DNA of 57,121 nucleotides, from positions 1 through 57,121 of the forward strand of contig JAEFBA010000005.1 of NCBI GenBank assembly GCA_016292145.1. Direction: 5' to 3'. The translations under genes and the position numbers were made by a program. The stretch comes from Saccharofermentans sp. (GTDB lineage: Bacteria; Bacillota; Clostridia; Saccharofermentanales; Saccharofermentanaceae). Of the stretch, positions 44,346-52,639 are shown one piece after another; within the stretch, counting starts at the first letter, position 1, and each line of letters opens with the position of its first letter. Below the pieces are notes generated by a model. It saw nothing but the letters and a program-made list of their open reading frames with translations, ran no database searches and was not told the DNA's origin.

Positions 44346-45212
44346 ATGGACACTAAGACCAAAAGATACATTATCGTTGCTGCAAGTGTAGTTGTAACAC
44401 TCAGCGCGTTTTTGGTTGCTGTTCTTTACTCCGCTTCCAAAAACGGTGTGAAAGTTCCCGTTAAGTCCGTAGAGGAAATCAAAGAACCCGATGAAATAGA
44501 AAAGTTTAATGCTCCCGTTATGCCCGATGTAACAGGTATGAATTATGAGGATGCTCAGGAGCTCCTGGAGAAATTCTTAAGTGAGAACGATCTTAAGGTA
44601 AGGATCATCGTAGGCTGGGGATATAATTCCGATCCGTCCAAGAGCCATCTTGTTGCAGTAAGCACTCCTAATGCCGGCAAGACTATCGATTCTTCAACTA
44701 AAGAGATCGTCCTTATGGTCTATGAAGGATATAATCCGCCTACAACGACAACCGAGGAGACGACAATTACGGAAGAGACTACTAATGCTGCTGAACCGCC
44801 TAAATCAACAGGTGACACTACTAAGCCCACTGAATCTTCTGCTTCTGAAGAGTCTTCTACTGAGTCTGAACCTACGACTTCTTCAGAATCTTCTGAATCC
44901 TCTGAGTCATCAGAATCATCCGAGTCATCTGAAGAGACTGAAGCTACTTCATCTTCTGAAGATCAGTCCGTGGTTATGCCTGATGTCGTCGGAATGAACT
45001 ATCACGATGCAATGGACCTGCTCGAAAAGTTCTTCAAGGATAATAATCTCGAGATCAATATCATGCTTGGCTGGGGACCTAACTCGGATCCGAATAAGAA
45101 TCTGCTTGTATCAGTTACTACTCCAAAGGCCGGAACGGTTTTGGATCCTTCAACAAAAGAGATAGTTGTGATGGTCTATGAGGGCTATAATCCGGCCCCG
45201 ACCGAGCCTTGA
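44346..45212 (+). CDS. Membrane-anchored protein with two PASTA domains
   Basis: 288 residues. One membrane helix (about 8-30) leads to an outer part. PASTA-like domains occupy about 56-130 and 218-286; both begin VMPDV.GMNY.DA..LLEKF and end KEIV.MVYEGYNP, showing an internal duplication. A Ser/Glu/Thr-rich linker (about 133-216) separates them. PASTA domains usually bind wall fragments or lipid II and sit on serine/threonine kinases or penicillin-binding proteins; here no such domain is attached. A wall-sensing or anchoring role is inferred. The ribosome site is weak (AGGA). Confidence 0.8.
   Translation: MDTKTKRYIIVAASVVVTLSAFLVAVLYSASKNGVKVPVKSVEEIKEPDEIEKFNAPVMPDVTGMNYEDAQELLEKFLSENDLKVRIIVGWGYNSDPSKSHLVAVSTPNAGKTIDSSTKEIVLMVYEGYNPPTTTTEETTITEETTNAAEPPKSTGDTTKPTESSASEESSTESEPTTSSESSESSESSESSESSEETEATSSSEDQSVVMPDVVGMNYHDAMDLLEKFFKDNNLEINIMLGWGPNSDPNKNLLVSVTTPKAGTVLDPSTKEIVVMVYEGYNPAPTEP
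44883..44933 (+). repeat. Degenerate 9-base repeat encoding SES units
   Basis: Successive Ser-Glu-Ser triplets are encoded with changing serine and glutamate codons (TCA, TCT, TCC, GAA, GAG), so the protein repeat is kept while the DNA repeat is imperfect. Confidence 0.6.
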
Positions 45213-45244
45213 TTCCGCAAGACTATTTTAGCTTTGCTTTTTAA

Positions 45245-45273
45245 TTGACGAACCCCTCTGTATTTTGTATAAT
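45245..45273 (+). promoter_or_regulatory. Strong promoter before the polyamine operon RNA
   Basis: TTGACG (45245-45250), 17 bases, TATAAT (45268-45273). Predicted start near 45280, 380 bases ahead of the first coding gene. Confidence 0.8.
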
Positions 45274-45279
45274 ACCGAC

Positions 45280-45645
45280 GTTTTTACATGAAACAAACAT
45301 ATCCAGGATAGACGATGTTTTATCAGAGTCTTTGGTGATTTTACGGGACCACTCCTTATTTGGAGTTGAGGCCATACGGACAGCCGGGTCCACTGCCGAT
45401 GATCGGTCTTCCGATCTATTGATTGAGTTAAAAGCTCAGTTTTATAAGTTGGTTACTTTATAACCGAAATGCGTAATCTTGCGCAGACTTGTGAAATGGT
45501 CAATAAGAGTAGTAAAAGTAGTATTGCTATATAGACTCTAATATGTTGTTTATCCGCCATGCGGGTGTTATCTGTACACCTATATGGAGATAAGATACAT
45601 AAAGTGAACAAGACGCAAGTTGTACATATGCAGCTTGCGTTTTTT
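45280..45645 (+). ncRNA. Structured leader or independent small RNA, about 365 nt, class not recognised
   Basis: The 448-base gap 45213-45660 holds no convincing gene but many hairpins between a consensus promoter and an intrinsic terminator. GGACC (45346-45350) with GGTCC (45387-45391) encloses two hairpins, ACTCC/GGAGT (45351-45366) and GGC/GCC (45370-45385), a three-way-junction layout. Then come GATCGG/CCGATC (45401-45416), TGAG/CTCA (45424-45438), AGAGT/ACTCT (45506-45539), CCGC/GCGG (45554-45564) and the competing pairings GGTGT/ACACC (45564-45580) and TTATCT/AGATAA (45568-45593). The terminator ends 15 bases before the decarboxylase start, so either a free RNA or a riboswitch-like attenuator is possible. 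I found no match to T-box, lysine, cobalamin, tmRNA or RNase P sequence signatures. Confidence 0.6.
45613..45645 (+). terminator. Intrinsic terminator immediately before the decarboxylase gene
   Basis: ACGCAAGTTG (45613-45622) pairs with CAGCTTGCGT (45631-45640, one G-T pair), followed by six T from 45640. Only 5 bases separate it from GAGGTG (45651-45656), the next ribosome site. Confidence 0.88.
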
Positions 45646-45660
45646 ATATTGAGGTGAAAT

Positions 45661-47115
45661 GTGGACACAGAAAGATTAGATCAGACACGGGCGCCCATCT
45701 ATGAGGCACTTGAAAGATTCCGTGAGATGAGAGTTGTTCCTTTTGACGTTCCGGGCCATAAGCACGGAAAGGGCAACCCTGAGCTTACTGCATTCCTCGG
45801 TGAGAAATGCGTTGGCGTAGACGTAAACAGCATGAAGCCTTTGGATAACTTATGCCACCCGGTATCGGTAATCCATGACGCGGAACTCCTTGCGGCTGAT
45901 GCATTCGGAGCAAAGCATGCTTTCCTTATGGTAGGCGGTACGACGAGCTCAGTACAGAGCATGGTGCTTTCCTGCTGCAAGCAGGGAGACAAGATCATCC
46001 TGCCGCGTAACGTGCACAGAAGCGTTATCAACTCGCTGGTCCTCTGCGGTGCGATCCCGGTATACGTTAACCCTGATGTTGACCACAGACTCGGTATCTC
46101 ACTCGGAATGAGCCGCGACAACGTTAAGAAGGCAATCGATGCACATCCTGATGCCGTTGCAGTACTGGTCAACAATCCGACATATTACGGAATCTGCAGC
46201 GACTTAAGAGCGATCGTAAAGATGGCTCACGATGCGGGAATGCTCTGCCTTGCTGATGAAGCACACGGCACGCACTTCTATTTCGGTGAGAACATGCCTG
46301 TATCCGCAATGAGAGCAGGTGCAGACATGGCAGCCGTTTCGATGCACAAGTCAGGCGGAAGCCTTACTCAGTCAAGCCTTCTTCTTATCGGTGAGAACGT
46401 AAGTGAGAGACACGTAAGACAGATCATTAACCTTACACAGACGACATCGGGCAGTTATCTTCTTATGTCGAGCCTTGATATCAGCAGAAGGAATCTTGCT
46501 CTCCGCGGCAAAGAGGTCTTCCGCAAGGTTGTCGAGATGGCTGAATATGCAAGGGAAGAGATCAACGCTGTAGGCGGTTATTATGCTTACGGCCGTGAGC
46601 TCATCAACGGAGATTCTATCTTCGATTTTGACCCTACAAAATTGAGTGTCCATACAAGAGATATCGGACTTGCCGGAATCGAAGTCTATGACATCTTAAG
46701 AGATGAATACGATATCCAGATCGAGTTCGGTGATATCGGCAATATCCTTGCTTATCTTTCTATCGGCGACAGAATGCAGGAGCTCGAAAGACTCGTAAGC
46801 GCGCTTGCTGAGATCAAGAGAAGATATAAAAAGGACCCTGACGGTCTCTTAAGCCAGGAATATATAGATCCTGAGGTCGTATGCAGTCCGCAGGAAGCTT
46901 TCTATTCAAATAAGAGGAGTATTCCGATCGAGAAGAGCGCAGGATTCGTCTGCAGCGAGTTCGTTATGTGCTACCCGCCGGGAATCCCGATCCTGGCACC
47001 GGGTGAGAGGATCACTGAAAGCATCATTGATTACATTCAGTACGCTAAGGCAAAGGGATGCTCAATGACAGGTTCAGAGGATCCGGATATCAATAATATC
47101 AACGTTCTGGAATAG
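45661..47115 (+). CDS. speA: Arginine (Orn/Lys/Arg) decarboxylase, SpeA type
   Basis: 484 residues, start GTG with GAGGTG 4 bases upstream. It is the fold-type I PLP decarboxylase of the SpeA/YaaO/Cad group. Visible: VPFDVPGHKHGKG at the start, GGTTSSVQSMVL, LADEAHGTHF, the PLP lysine K230 in SMHKSGGS, and PPGIPILAPGE near the C-terminus. Members use arginine, lysine or ornithine; the agmatinase-like gene two positions downstream makes arginine most likely, giving agmatine. It leads the polyamine operon and lies behind a possible attenuator. Confidence 0.88.
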   Translation: MDTERLDQTRAPIYEALERFREMRVVPFDVPGHKHGKGNPELTAFLGEKCVGVDVNSMKPLDNLCHPVSVIHDAELLAADAFGAKHAFLMVGGTTSSVQSMVLSCCKQGDKIILPRNVHRSVINSLVLCGAIPVYVNPDVDHRLGISLGMSRDNVKKAIDAHPDAVAVLVNNPTYYGICSDLRAIVKMAHDAGMLCLADEAHGTHFYFGENMPVSAMRAGADMAAVSMHKSGGSLTQSSLLLIGENVSERHVRQIINLTQTTSGSYLLMSSLDISRRNLALRGKEVFRKVVEMAEYAREEINAVGGYYAYGRELINGDSIFDFDPTKLSVHTRDIGLAGIEVYDILRDEYDIQIEFGDIGNILAYLSIGDRMQELERLVSALAEIKRRYKKDPDGLLSQEYIDPEVVCSPQEAFYSNKRSIPIEKSAGFVCSEFVMCYPPGIPILAPGERITESIIDYIQYAKAKGCSMTGSEDPDINNINVLE

Positions 47116-47129
47116 GAGGAGACACGGTA

Positions 47130-47984
47130 ATGAATTTATGGTTCAGTGAATATCATGCTCCTGATGTCCGTCACAGCCTTCGTGTAACGAGACATCTTTA
47201 TTCAAGCAAGAGTGATTACCAGCAGATCGATATTTTCGATACTCCTGAATTCGGCAAGGTCCTTGCTCTGGATGGAGACGTAATGCTTACAGAGCGCGAT
47301 GAGTTCATTTACAACGAGATGATCACGCATATTCCGATGTCTGTTCATCCCAATGTTCAGGATATCCTTGTCATCGGCGCAGGAGACGGCGGCGTAGTTA
47401 AGGAACTTACCAGATATGAGAGCGTAAAGAGGATCGACCTGGTAGAGATGGATCCCCAGGTTATCGAAGCTTGCCGCACATATCTTCCTGAGAATGCCTG
47501 CAAGCTTGATGATACACGCGTGCATATCTTTTTCGACAACGCGCTCAGATTCATAAGACGTTCCACGGATGAATACGATCTCATCATCGTTGACTCCAAT
47601 GACCCCTTCGGACCTTCTGAAGGTTATTTCACAAGAGAGTTCTACGGCATCTGCTACAACGCTTTAAGAAGCGACGGCATCATGGTAAACCAGCAGGGAA
47701 GTCCTTTCTATAAGCATGACGCGGAAGCGATGCAGAGAAGCCATAAGAGGATCGTAAATACTTTCCCGATAAGCCGTGTATATCAGGCTCACATTCCGAC
47801 ATATGCCGCAGGTTACTGGCTGTTCGGTTTTGCGAGCAAGAAATACCATCCTATCAATGATTTCGATGAAGAGAGATGGAAGAGCCTGCACCTGAGCACC
47901 AAGTACTATACGACTAAACTTCATATAGGTTCTTTCTATCTGCCGGCTTATCTTGAGAAAATGCTGATGGAGGTGGAATCGTGA
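47130..47984 (+). CDS. speE: Spermidine synthase-type aminopropyltransferase
   Basis: 284 residues; ribosome site AGGAGG. It transfers aminopropyl from decarboxylated S-adenosylmethionine to a diamine. Markers: DIFDTPEFGKVLALDGDVML, GAGDGG (83-88), LVEMDPQVIEACR, catalytic D156 in VDSNDPFGPSEGYF. No speD is in the window, and the operon also encodes the alternative aspartate-semialdehyde route, so the substrate is uncertain: putrescine or agmatine are both possible. It overlaps the next gene through GTGA. Confidence 0.9.
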   Translation: MNLWFSEYHAPDVRHSLRVTRHLYSSKSDYQQIDIFDTPEFGKVLALDGDVMLTERDEFIYNEMITHIPMSVHPNVQDILVIGAGDGGVVKELTRYESVKRIDLVEMDPQVIEACRTYLPENACKLDDTRVHIFFDNALRFIRRSTDEYDLIIVDSNDPFGPSEGYFTREFYGICYNALRSDGIMVNQQGSPFYKHDAEAMQRSHKRIVNTFPISRVYQAHIPTYAAGYWLFGFASKKYHPINDFDEERWKSLHLSTKYYTTKLHIGSFYLPAYLEKMLMEVES

Positions 47985-48835
47985 AGAAAAACGTAGAGAC
48001 ATTCATCGGATGCGACAGTGAGTACGAAGAGTCCGGTATCGTTCTCTTCGGCGCGCCTTTTGATTCGACCACGAGTTTCAGGCCCGGTGCGAGATTCGGA
48101 AGCGCAGCGATCCGTCATGAGAGCTTCGGAATTGAGACATACAGCCCTTATCAGGATAAGGACTTAACGGATATCAAGGTCTTCGACTGCGGTGACTTGG
48201 AACTCAGCTTCGGTCTTCCTGAGGAAGCTTTAAAAGACATTGAAGATCAGTCTCGTAAGATCTTAAGCGACGGCAAACTCCCAATACTTATCGGCGGTGA
48301 GCATCTTGTCACTTTAGGTTCTGTTAAGGCAGTATTCGAAAAGCACCCGGATCTGCAGATCATTCATTTCGATGCGCACTGCGATCTGCGTGACGACTAT
48401 CTGGGAGCAAAGCTCAGTCATGCGTGCGTTCTCAGAAGATGCCATGAACTTGTTGGCGACGGTAAGATCCACCAGTTCTGCATCAGGAGCGGTGACCGTG
48501 AGGAGTTCCTTTTCGCAAAAGACCATACGGATATGCATAAGTTCAGTTTCGACGGCCTGCAGGAAGTATGCGATGAGCTTAAGAAGAATAATACACCGGT
48601 CTATTTTACGATCGATCTTGACTGTATGGATCCGTCCCAGTTCTGCGGAACGGGAACACCTGAAGCAGGTGGCGTAAGCTTTACGCAGCTGCTTGATGCG
48701 ATAATTACAGTCAGCAAGACAAATATAGTCGGAGCAGACATCAATGAGCTCGCACCGATGCTCGATAACAGCGGTGCATCAACAGCGGTTGCATGCAAAG
48801 TATTAAGGGAATTGATCCTTTCCATCAATAAATAA
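47981..48835 (+). CDS. speB: Agmatinase / ureohydrolase
   Basis: 284 residues, start GTG with GGAGGTGG upstream, overlapping the speE stop. It removes urea from agmatine to give putrescine. The binuclear manganese ligands are visible: H108 (IGGEH), D131, H133 and D135 (HFDAHCD), and D211 and D213 (TIDLDCMDP). GAPFDSTTSFRPGARFG at the start is the family signature. If SpeE acts on agmatine instead, this enzyme would act on aminopropylagmatine and give spermidine directly. Confidence 0.9.
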   Translation: MKKNVETFIGCDSEYEESGIVLFGAPFDSTTSFRPGARFGSAAIRHESFGIETYSPYQDKDLTDIKVFDCGDLELSFGLPEEALKDIEDQSRKILSDGKLPILIGGEHLVTLGSVKAVFEKHPDLQIIHFDAHCDLRDDYLGAKLSHACVLRRCHELVGDGKIHQFCIRSGDREEFLFAKDHTDMHKFSFDGLQEVCDELKKNNTPVYFTIDLDCMDPSQFCGTGTPEAGGVSFTQLLDAIITVSKTNIVGADINELAPMLDNSGASTAVACKVLRELILSINK

Positions 48836-48852
48836 CAAAGGAGATTAAGAGA

Positions 48853-50112
48853 ATGAGCAGAGTATTGGTTATCGGATGTGGCGGAGTAGCAAATGTTGCT
48901 ATAAGAAAGTGCTGTCAGGCAGATGACGTATTTACGGAACTTTGCATTGCAAGCCGTACCAAGTCCAAGTGCGATGCGCTTGCTGAAGCACTTAAGGGCA
49001 AGACAAAGACCGTCGTAACAACTGCGCAGGTCGATGCCGACAAGGTTGATGAGCTTGTAGATCTCATTAATTCATATAAGCCTGATCTGGTAATGAATAT
49101 CGCACTTCCTTATCAGGATCTTACAATAATGGACGCATGCCTTATCTGCGGTGTTAATTACATGGATACGGCTAACTATGAGCCTGAGGATACAGACGAT
49201 CCGGAGTGGAGAACTATCTACGAGAAGAGATGCAAGGAGAAGGGTTTCTCTGCATACTTCGATTACAGCTGGCAGTGGGCATATAAGGAGAAGTTCGAGA
49301 AGGCAGGCCTTACTGCGCTCTTAGGCTGCGGCTTCGATCCCGGCGTAACACAGGCATACTGCGCTTATGCAAAGAAGCATGAGTTCGACACGATCGACAC
49401 TATCGATATCCTTGACTGCAATGGCGGTGATCACGGATATGCATTCGCTACAAACTTCAATCCTGAAGTAAACCTCCGTGAGGTTTCCGCTCCGGGCAGC
49501 TACATCGAGAACGGCAAGTGGGTCGAGATCCCTGCCATGAGCATCAAGAGAGAATACGATTTTGACGCTGTAGGCATGAAGGATATGTATCTCCTTCATC
49601 ACGAGGAGCTTGAATCACTCGCGGTAAACATTCCCGAAGTTAAGAGACTCCGTTTCTTCATGACATTCGGACAGAGCTATCTTACTCATATGAAGTGTCT
49701 CGAAAATGTGGGCATGCTCTCTACAACACCCGTCGAGTTCGAAGGTCACGAGATCGTTCCTATCAAGTTCCTTAAGGCTCTTCTGCCTGATCCTGCAAGC
49801 CTTGGTCCCAGAACACACGGTAAGACCAACATCGGCTGCATCTTCACAGGCAAGAAGGACGGCAAGGACAAGACATATTACATCTACAATGTCTGCGACC
49901 ACCAGGAGTGCTATAAGGAAGTAGAGAGCCAGGCTATCAGCTACACAACAGGCGTCCCTGCTATGTGCGGCGCAATGATGCTCCTTACAGGCAAGTGGAC
50001 AGAGAAGGGCGTTCATACAGTAGAAGAGTTCGATCCGGATCCGTTCCTCGATGCACTCGACAAGTACGGTCTCCCGAGATCTGAGAACTTCGATCCTGTC
50101 CTGGTAGACTGA
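48853..50112 (+). CDS. Carboxynorspermidine/carboxyspermidine dehydrogenase (saccharopine dehydrogenase family)
   Basis: 419 residues. The N-terminal Rossmann motif VLVIGCGGVANVAIRK and the segment GCGFDPGVTQAYCAYA match the saccharopine-dehydrogenase-like CANSDH/CASDH family. The enzyme reduces the Schiff base formed between aspartate semialdehyde and a diamine, giving carboxyspermidine from putrescine. Aspartate semialdehyde derives from aspartate kinase, encoded at 8262. AAAGGAG serves as ribosome site; the decarboxylase gene follows after 3 bases, as expected for a two-step pathway. Confidence 0.9.
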   Translation: MSRVLVIGCGGVANVAIRKCCQADDVFTELCIASRTKSKCDALAEALKGKTKTVVTTAQVDADKVDELVDLINSYKPDLVMNIALPYQDLTIMDACLICGVNYMDTANYEPEDTDDPEWRTIYEKRCKEKGFSAYFDYSWQWAYKEKFEKAGLTALLGCGFDPGVTQAYCAYAKKHEFDTIDTIDILDCNGGDHGYAFATNFNPEVNLREVSAPGSYIENGKWVEIPAMSIKREYDFDAVGMKDMYLLHHEELESLAVNIPEVKRLRFFMTFGQSYLTHMKCLENVGMLSTTPVEFEGHEIVPIKFLKALLPDPASLGPRTHGKTNIGCIFTGKKDGKDKTYYIYNVCDHQECYKEVESQAISYTTGVPAMCGAMMLLTGKWTEKGVHTVEEFDPDPFLDALDKYGLPRSENFDPVLVD

Positions 50113-50115
50113 TAT

Positions 50116-51303
50116 ATGAATGAGATCTTTAACGGACTTGAATCTTTTCCTGAGAGTATCAAGGGGTTGAAAACGCCTTGTTATGTTATCGATGAGAAAA
50201 AGCTCATTCATAATGCCGAAGTATTGGCTTCGGTAACCGCACGCACGGGATGCAAGATCCTTCTGGCGCAGAAAGCTTTTTCGAATTACGATTTCTATCC
50301 TTTGCTCTCAGGATATATATCCGGTACTGAAGCGAGCGGACTTTTCGAAGCGAGGCTCGGAAAAGAAGAGATGCCCTCAGGTGAGGCGCATGTTTTCTGT
50401 GCCGCATACAGAGACGACGAGTTCGATGAGCTTTTAAAGTATGCTGACCACATCGTCTTCAACTCAATTAATCAGTTGAAGAAGTTCGGTGCAGCCGCAA
50501 AACAGAATGGCAAGAGCATCGGAATCAGGATCAACCCTGAATGCTCGACGCAGGAAGGTCATGAGATATATGATCCCTGCGCTAAAGGAAGCCGTCTTGG
50601 TGTAACCAGAACTGTTTGGGACAGGGATATGACACCTGAACTTTTAGATATGCTTGACGGCATCCATTTCCATACGCTCTGCGAGCAGAATTCTGATGCG
50701 CTTGAGATCACTCTCCGCGCGGTTGAAGAGAAGTTCGGAGATGTTCTTCCTAAGATGAAGTGGCTCAATATGGGCGGCGGACATCACATTACAAAAGAAG
50801 ACTATGATGTCGCAAAGCTTGAGAGCCTTATCGTTAATGCAAAGGATAAATGGGGCGTAGAGGTATATCTTGAACCGGGGGAAGCAGTTGCGATCAATGC
50901 TGGTTATCTCATGACACGCGTCCTTGATATCGTTGAGAATAACGGTGAGAAGATCGCGATACTTGATTCGAGCGCCGCATGCCATATGCCTGACGTTATA
51001 GAGATGCCTTATACGCCGCCGCTCTTAAATGCAGTAAGCGATGATACAAAGCCGTACCATTACAGGCTTGGGGGACCGACATGTCTTTCCGGCGATATTA
51101 TCGGTGATTACAGCTTTGATCATGAACTTAAAGACGGAGACATGCTCATCTTCGGAGACATGGCAATCTACACGACTGTTAAGAATAATACTTTCAACGG
51201 AATGCCGCTTCCGGATATCTATAAGCTCGCTAAAGACGGCTCGGTAGTGAAGATAACTGATTTCGGTTATTCTGATTTCAAGCACCGGCTCGGAAGAGAC
51301 TGA
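50116..51303 (+). CDS. nspC: Carboxynorspermidine/carboxyspermidine decarboxylase
   Basis: 395 residues of the alanine-racemase-fold PLP decarboxylases. PLP lysine K53 in LLAQKAFSNYDF; GIHFHTLCEQN and MKWLNMGGGHH form the phosphate-binding part; LEPGEAV and GPTCLSGDIIGDY are family marks, with Cys in the second as catalytic residue. It turns carboxyspermidine into spermidine. No Shine-Dalgarno is visible, so translation is probably coupled to the gene before it. A terminator ends the operon. Confidence 0.92.
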   Translation: MNEIFNGLESFPESIKGLKTPCYVIDEKKLIHNAEVLASVTARTGCKILLAQKAFSNYDFYPLLSGYISGTEASGLFEARLGKEEMPSGEAHVFCAAYRDDEFDELLKYADHIVFNSINQLKKFGAAAKQNGKSIGIRINPECSTQEGHEIYDPCAKGSRLGVTRTVWDRDMTPELLDMLDGIHFHTLCEQNSDALEITLRAVEEKFGDVLPKMKWLNMGGGHHITKEDYDVAKLESLIVNAKDKWGVEVYLEPGEAVAINAGYLMTRVLDIVENNGEKIAILDSSAACHMPDVIEMPYTPPLLNAVSDDTKPYHYRLGGPTCLSGDIIGDYSFDHELKDGDMLIFGDMAIYTTVKNNTFNGMPLPDIYKLAKDGSVVKITDFGYSDFKHRLGRD

Positions 51304-51327
51304 TCATACAAATCTTACTGAAAGAAA

Positions 51328-51355
51328 AAGACGGCCTTAACGGCCGTCTTCTTTA
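51328..51355. terminator. Bidirectional terminator closing the polyamine operon
   Basis: AAGACGGCC (51328-51336) pairs with GGCCGTCTT (51342-51350). The forward tail is CTTTAATT and the reverse tail is T-rich (TTTTTCTTTC), fitting the converging lipoprotein gene. Confidence 0.82.
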
Positions 51356-51361
51356 ATTCTG

Positions 51362-52492
51362 TCAGTCTAAGAAATCATCTTCGGAGTTGTAACGGACTGC
51401 ATAATTCAGATCGACTCTTTCGATGAAGTAGTACTTTTCAGTAAGTTCCTTAGCGATCTTCATAAGTTCATCGTACGTCATATCACGTTTGAATTCGATC
51501 TGGAAATCACTTACTATCTCGATATAACCTACGATCTCGGCACCTATTTCATCACAGATCTTTTGAATTTTCTCTTTGTCGTTGGGTGTGCCTACAGAGC
51601 AGCTTATCAGGAGCTGATTCTTGATATAGCTCAAACCCGTTTTCTCGTCATAAACGATATCTTCATTAGTGGAATCCTTGTAATAAAGTTCACTTGTGGT
51701 TTCCGGTGTGTTTTGCTCCGCTTCGTAACCTAAAAGGAAATGCTTCCTTTCAGCTCTGTTCTGACATGAGATAACGACTTCGTATACATTGATAAATGAC
51801 TCGTAATCGATCCTATAGATCAGGTCATTCCCGACTTTGAATTCGGAATATGCGCTTTTCCAGGGTTTGCCTGCTTCAGAAGGTGAGGAATTAACAGGAG
51901 TTCCAAAGATTTCAGTGAGTTCTTTTTCAAGTTTTACATAGTATTCCTGCAGTTCTTCGATCGAGTAATCAAAATATTCCGGAGAACTGTCTTTCGTGTT
52001 GATTGAGCATACAAATTCAACGATGTAGACATTGCCGATTGCCTGATTGGTGGTGAACCTGAATTTGTTGAACGAGAGGTCACCGGATGTAACCTTCATG
52101 GTGTAACTGTATGTGAATTGATCTTCGCCTTTAGGATCTTCCTCGTAGGTCGTAACCCAGGCATCATAATCCAATTTGAATTCTTCTTCGAATGACTGTT
52201 CAAAATGGTCTTCAACCAATGCCATGCCGCGAACTATTTTCTTGCCTGTCACGCTTTTCATTAATTCGCAGATATCAGCAATCTGGCCGTCGCCGTAATC
52301 GGGAGTTTCGGTAACTCTTTCCGGTCCGTATTCTTTATCTGCTGTTGTCCCGGTTGTGTCAGATGTTTCTGTCGATAAAGTGGCAGTTTCTGTTGATGTG
52401 GTACCGGTGTCTTCCGGCTCAGTGCGGTTGCCGCATGAAGCAATTGCAAAAATGAATGTAAATGCGAGTAAGGATGCTATTAATCTCCTCAT
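51362..52492 (-). CDS. Lipoprotein with a subtilisin-prodomain-like C-terminus
   Basis: 376 residues; GGGGGAT serves as ribosome site. Lipobox IASC with Cys at 20, then a Thr/Ser/Glu-rich linker. The middle is unrecognised. The last 90 residues (NQLLISCSVGTPNDKEKIQ, then IGAEIVGYIEIV, then YDELMKIAKELTEKYYFIERVDLN) follow the pattern of subtilase propeptides (inhibitor I9-like), but no protease domain is attached. It may inhibit or chaperone an extracellular subtilase, or merely share the fold. Family unknown. Confidence 0.68.
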   Translation of the reverse strand: MRRLIASLLAFTFIFAIASCGNRTEPEDTGTTSTETATLSTETSDTTGTTADKEYGPERVTETPDYGDGQIADICELMKSVTGKKIVRGMALVEDHFEQSFEEEFKLDYDAWVTTYEEDPKGEDQFTYSYTMKVTSGDLSFNKFRFTTNQAIGNVYIVEFVCSINTKDSSPEYFDYSIEELQEYYVKLEKELTEIFGTPVNSSPSEAGKPWKSAYSEFKVGNDLIYRIDYESFINVYEVVISCQNRAERKHFLLGYEAEQNTPETTSELYYKDSTNEDIVYDEKTGLSYIKNQLLISCSVGTPNDKEKIQKICDEIGAEIVGYIEIVSDFQIEFKRDMTYDELMKIAKELTEKYYFIERVDLNYAVRYNSEDDFLD

Positions 52493-52529
52493 TTTTGTAT
52501 CCCCCTGATAATCCCCTTTGATAATTCAG

Positions 52530-52535
52530 ATTATA
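52530..52535 (-). promoter_or_regulatory. -10 element for the reverse lipoprotein gene
   Basis: TATAAT on the reverse strand, about 38 bases ahead of the start codon; the -35 match is weak. Confidence 0.35.
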
Positions 52536-52639
52536 CAGTCGATGTGTTTTTAAATCATCAGCTTATTGATATATTAGAATCAGCTGTAGACTGGTCGGTC
52601 GAAAAGCTGACTTTCAGACAAGATATAGGGGGATAATTT

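Noticed and set aside
44883..44933. Short repeats as a regulatory array
   Set aside because: The 9-base period follows the Ser-Glu-Ser codons of the PASTA protein linker.
45245..45463. 72-codon frame before the polyamine operon
   Set aside because: Its start codon is inside the -35 element, no ribosome site is present, and the product resembles nothing.
45280..45645. tmRNA, RNase P RNA, T-box or cobalamin riboswitch identity for the structured RNA
   Set aside because: No tRNA-like CCA end, no conserved RNase P core, no T-box antiterminator sequence and no B12-box could be seen.
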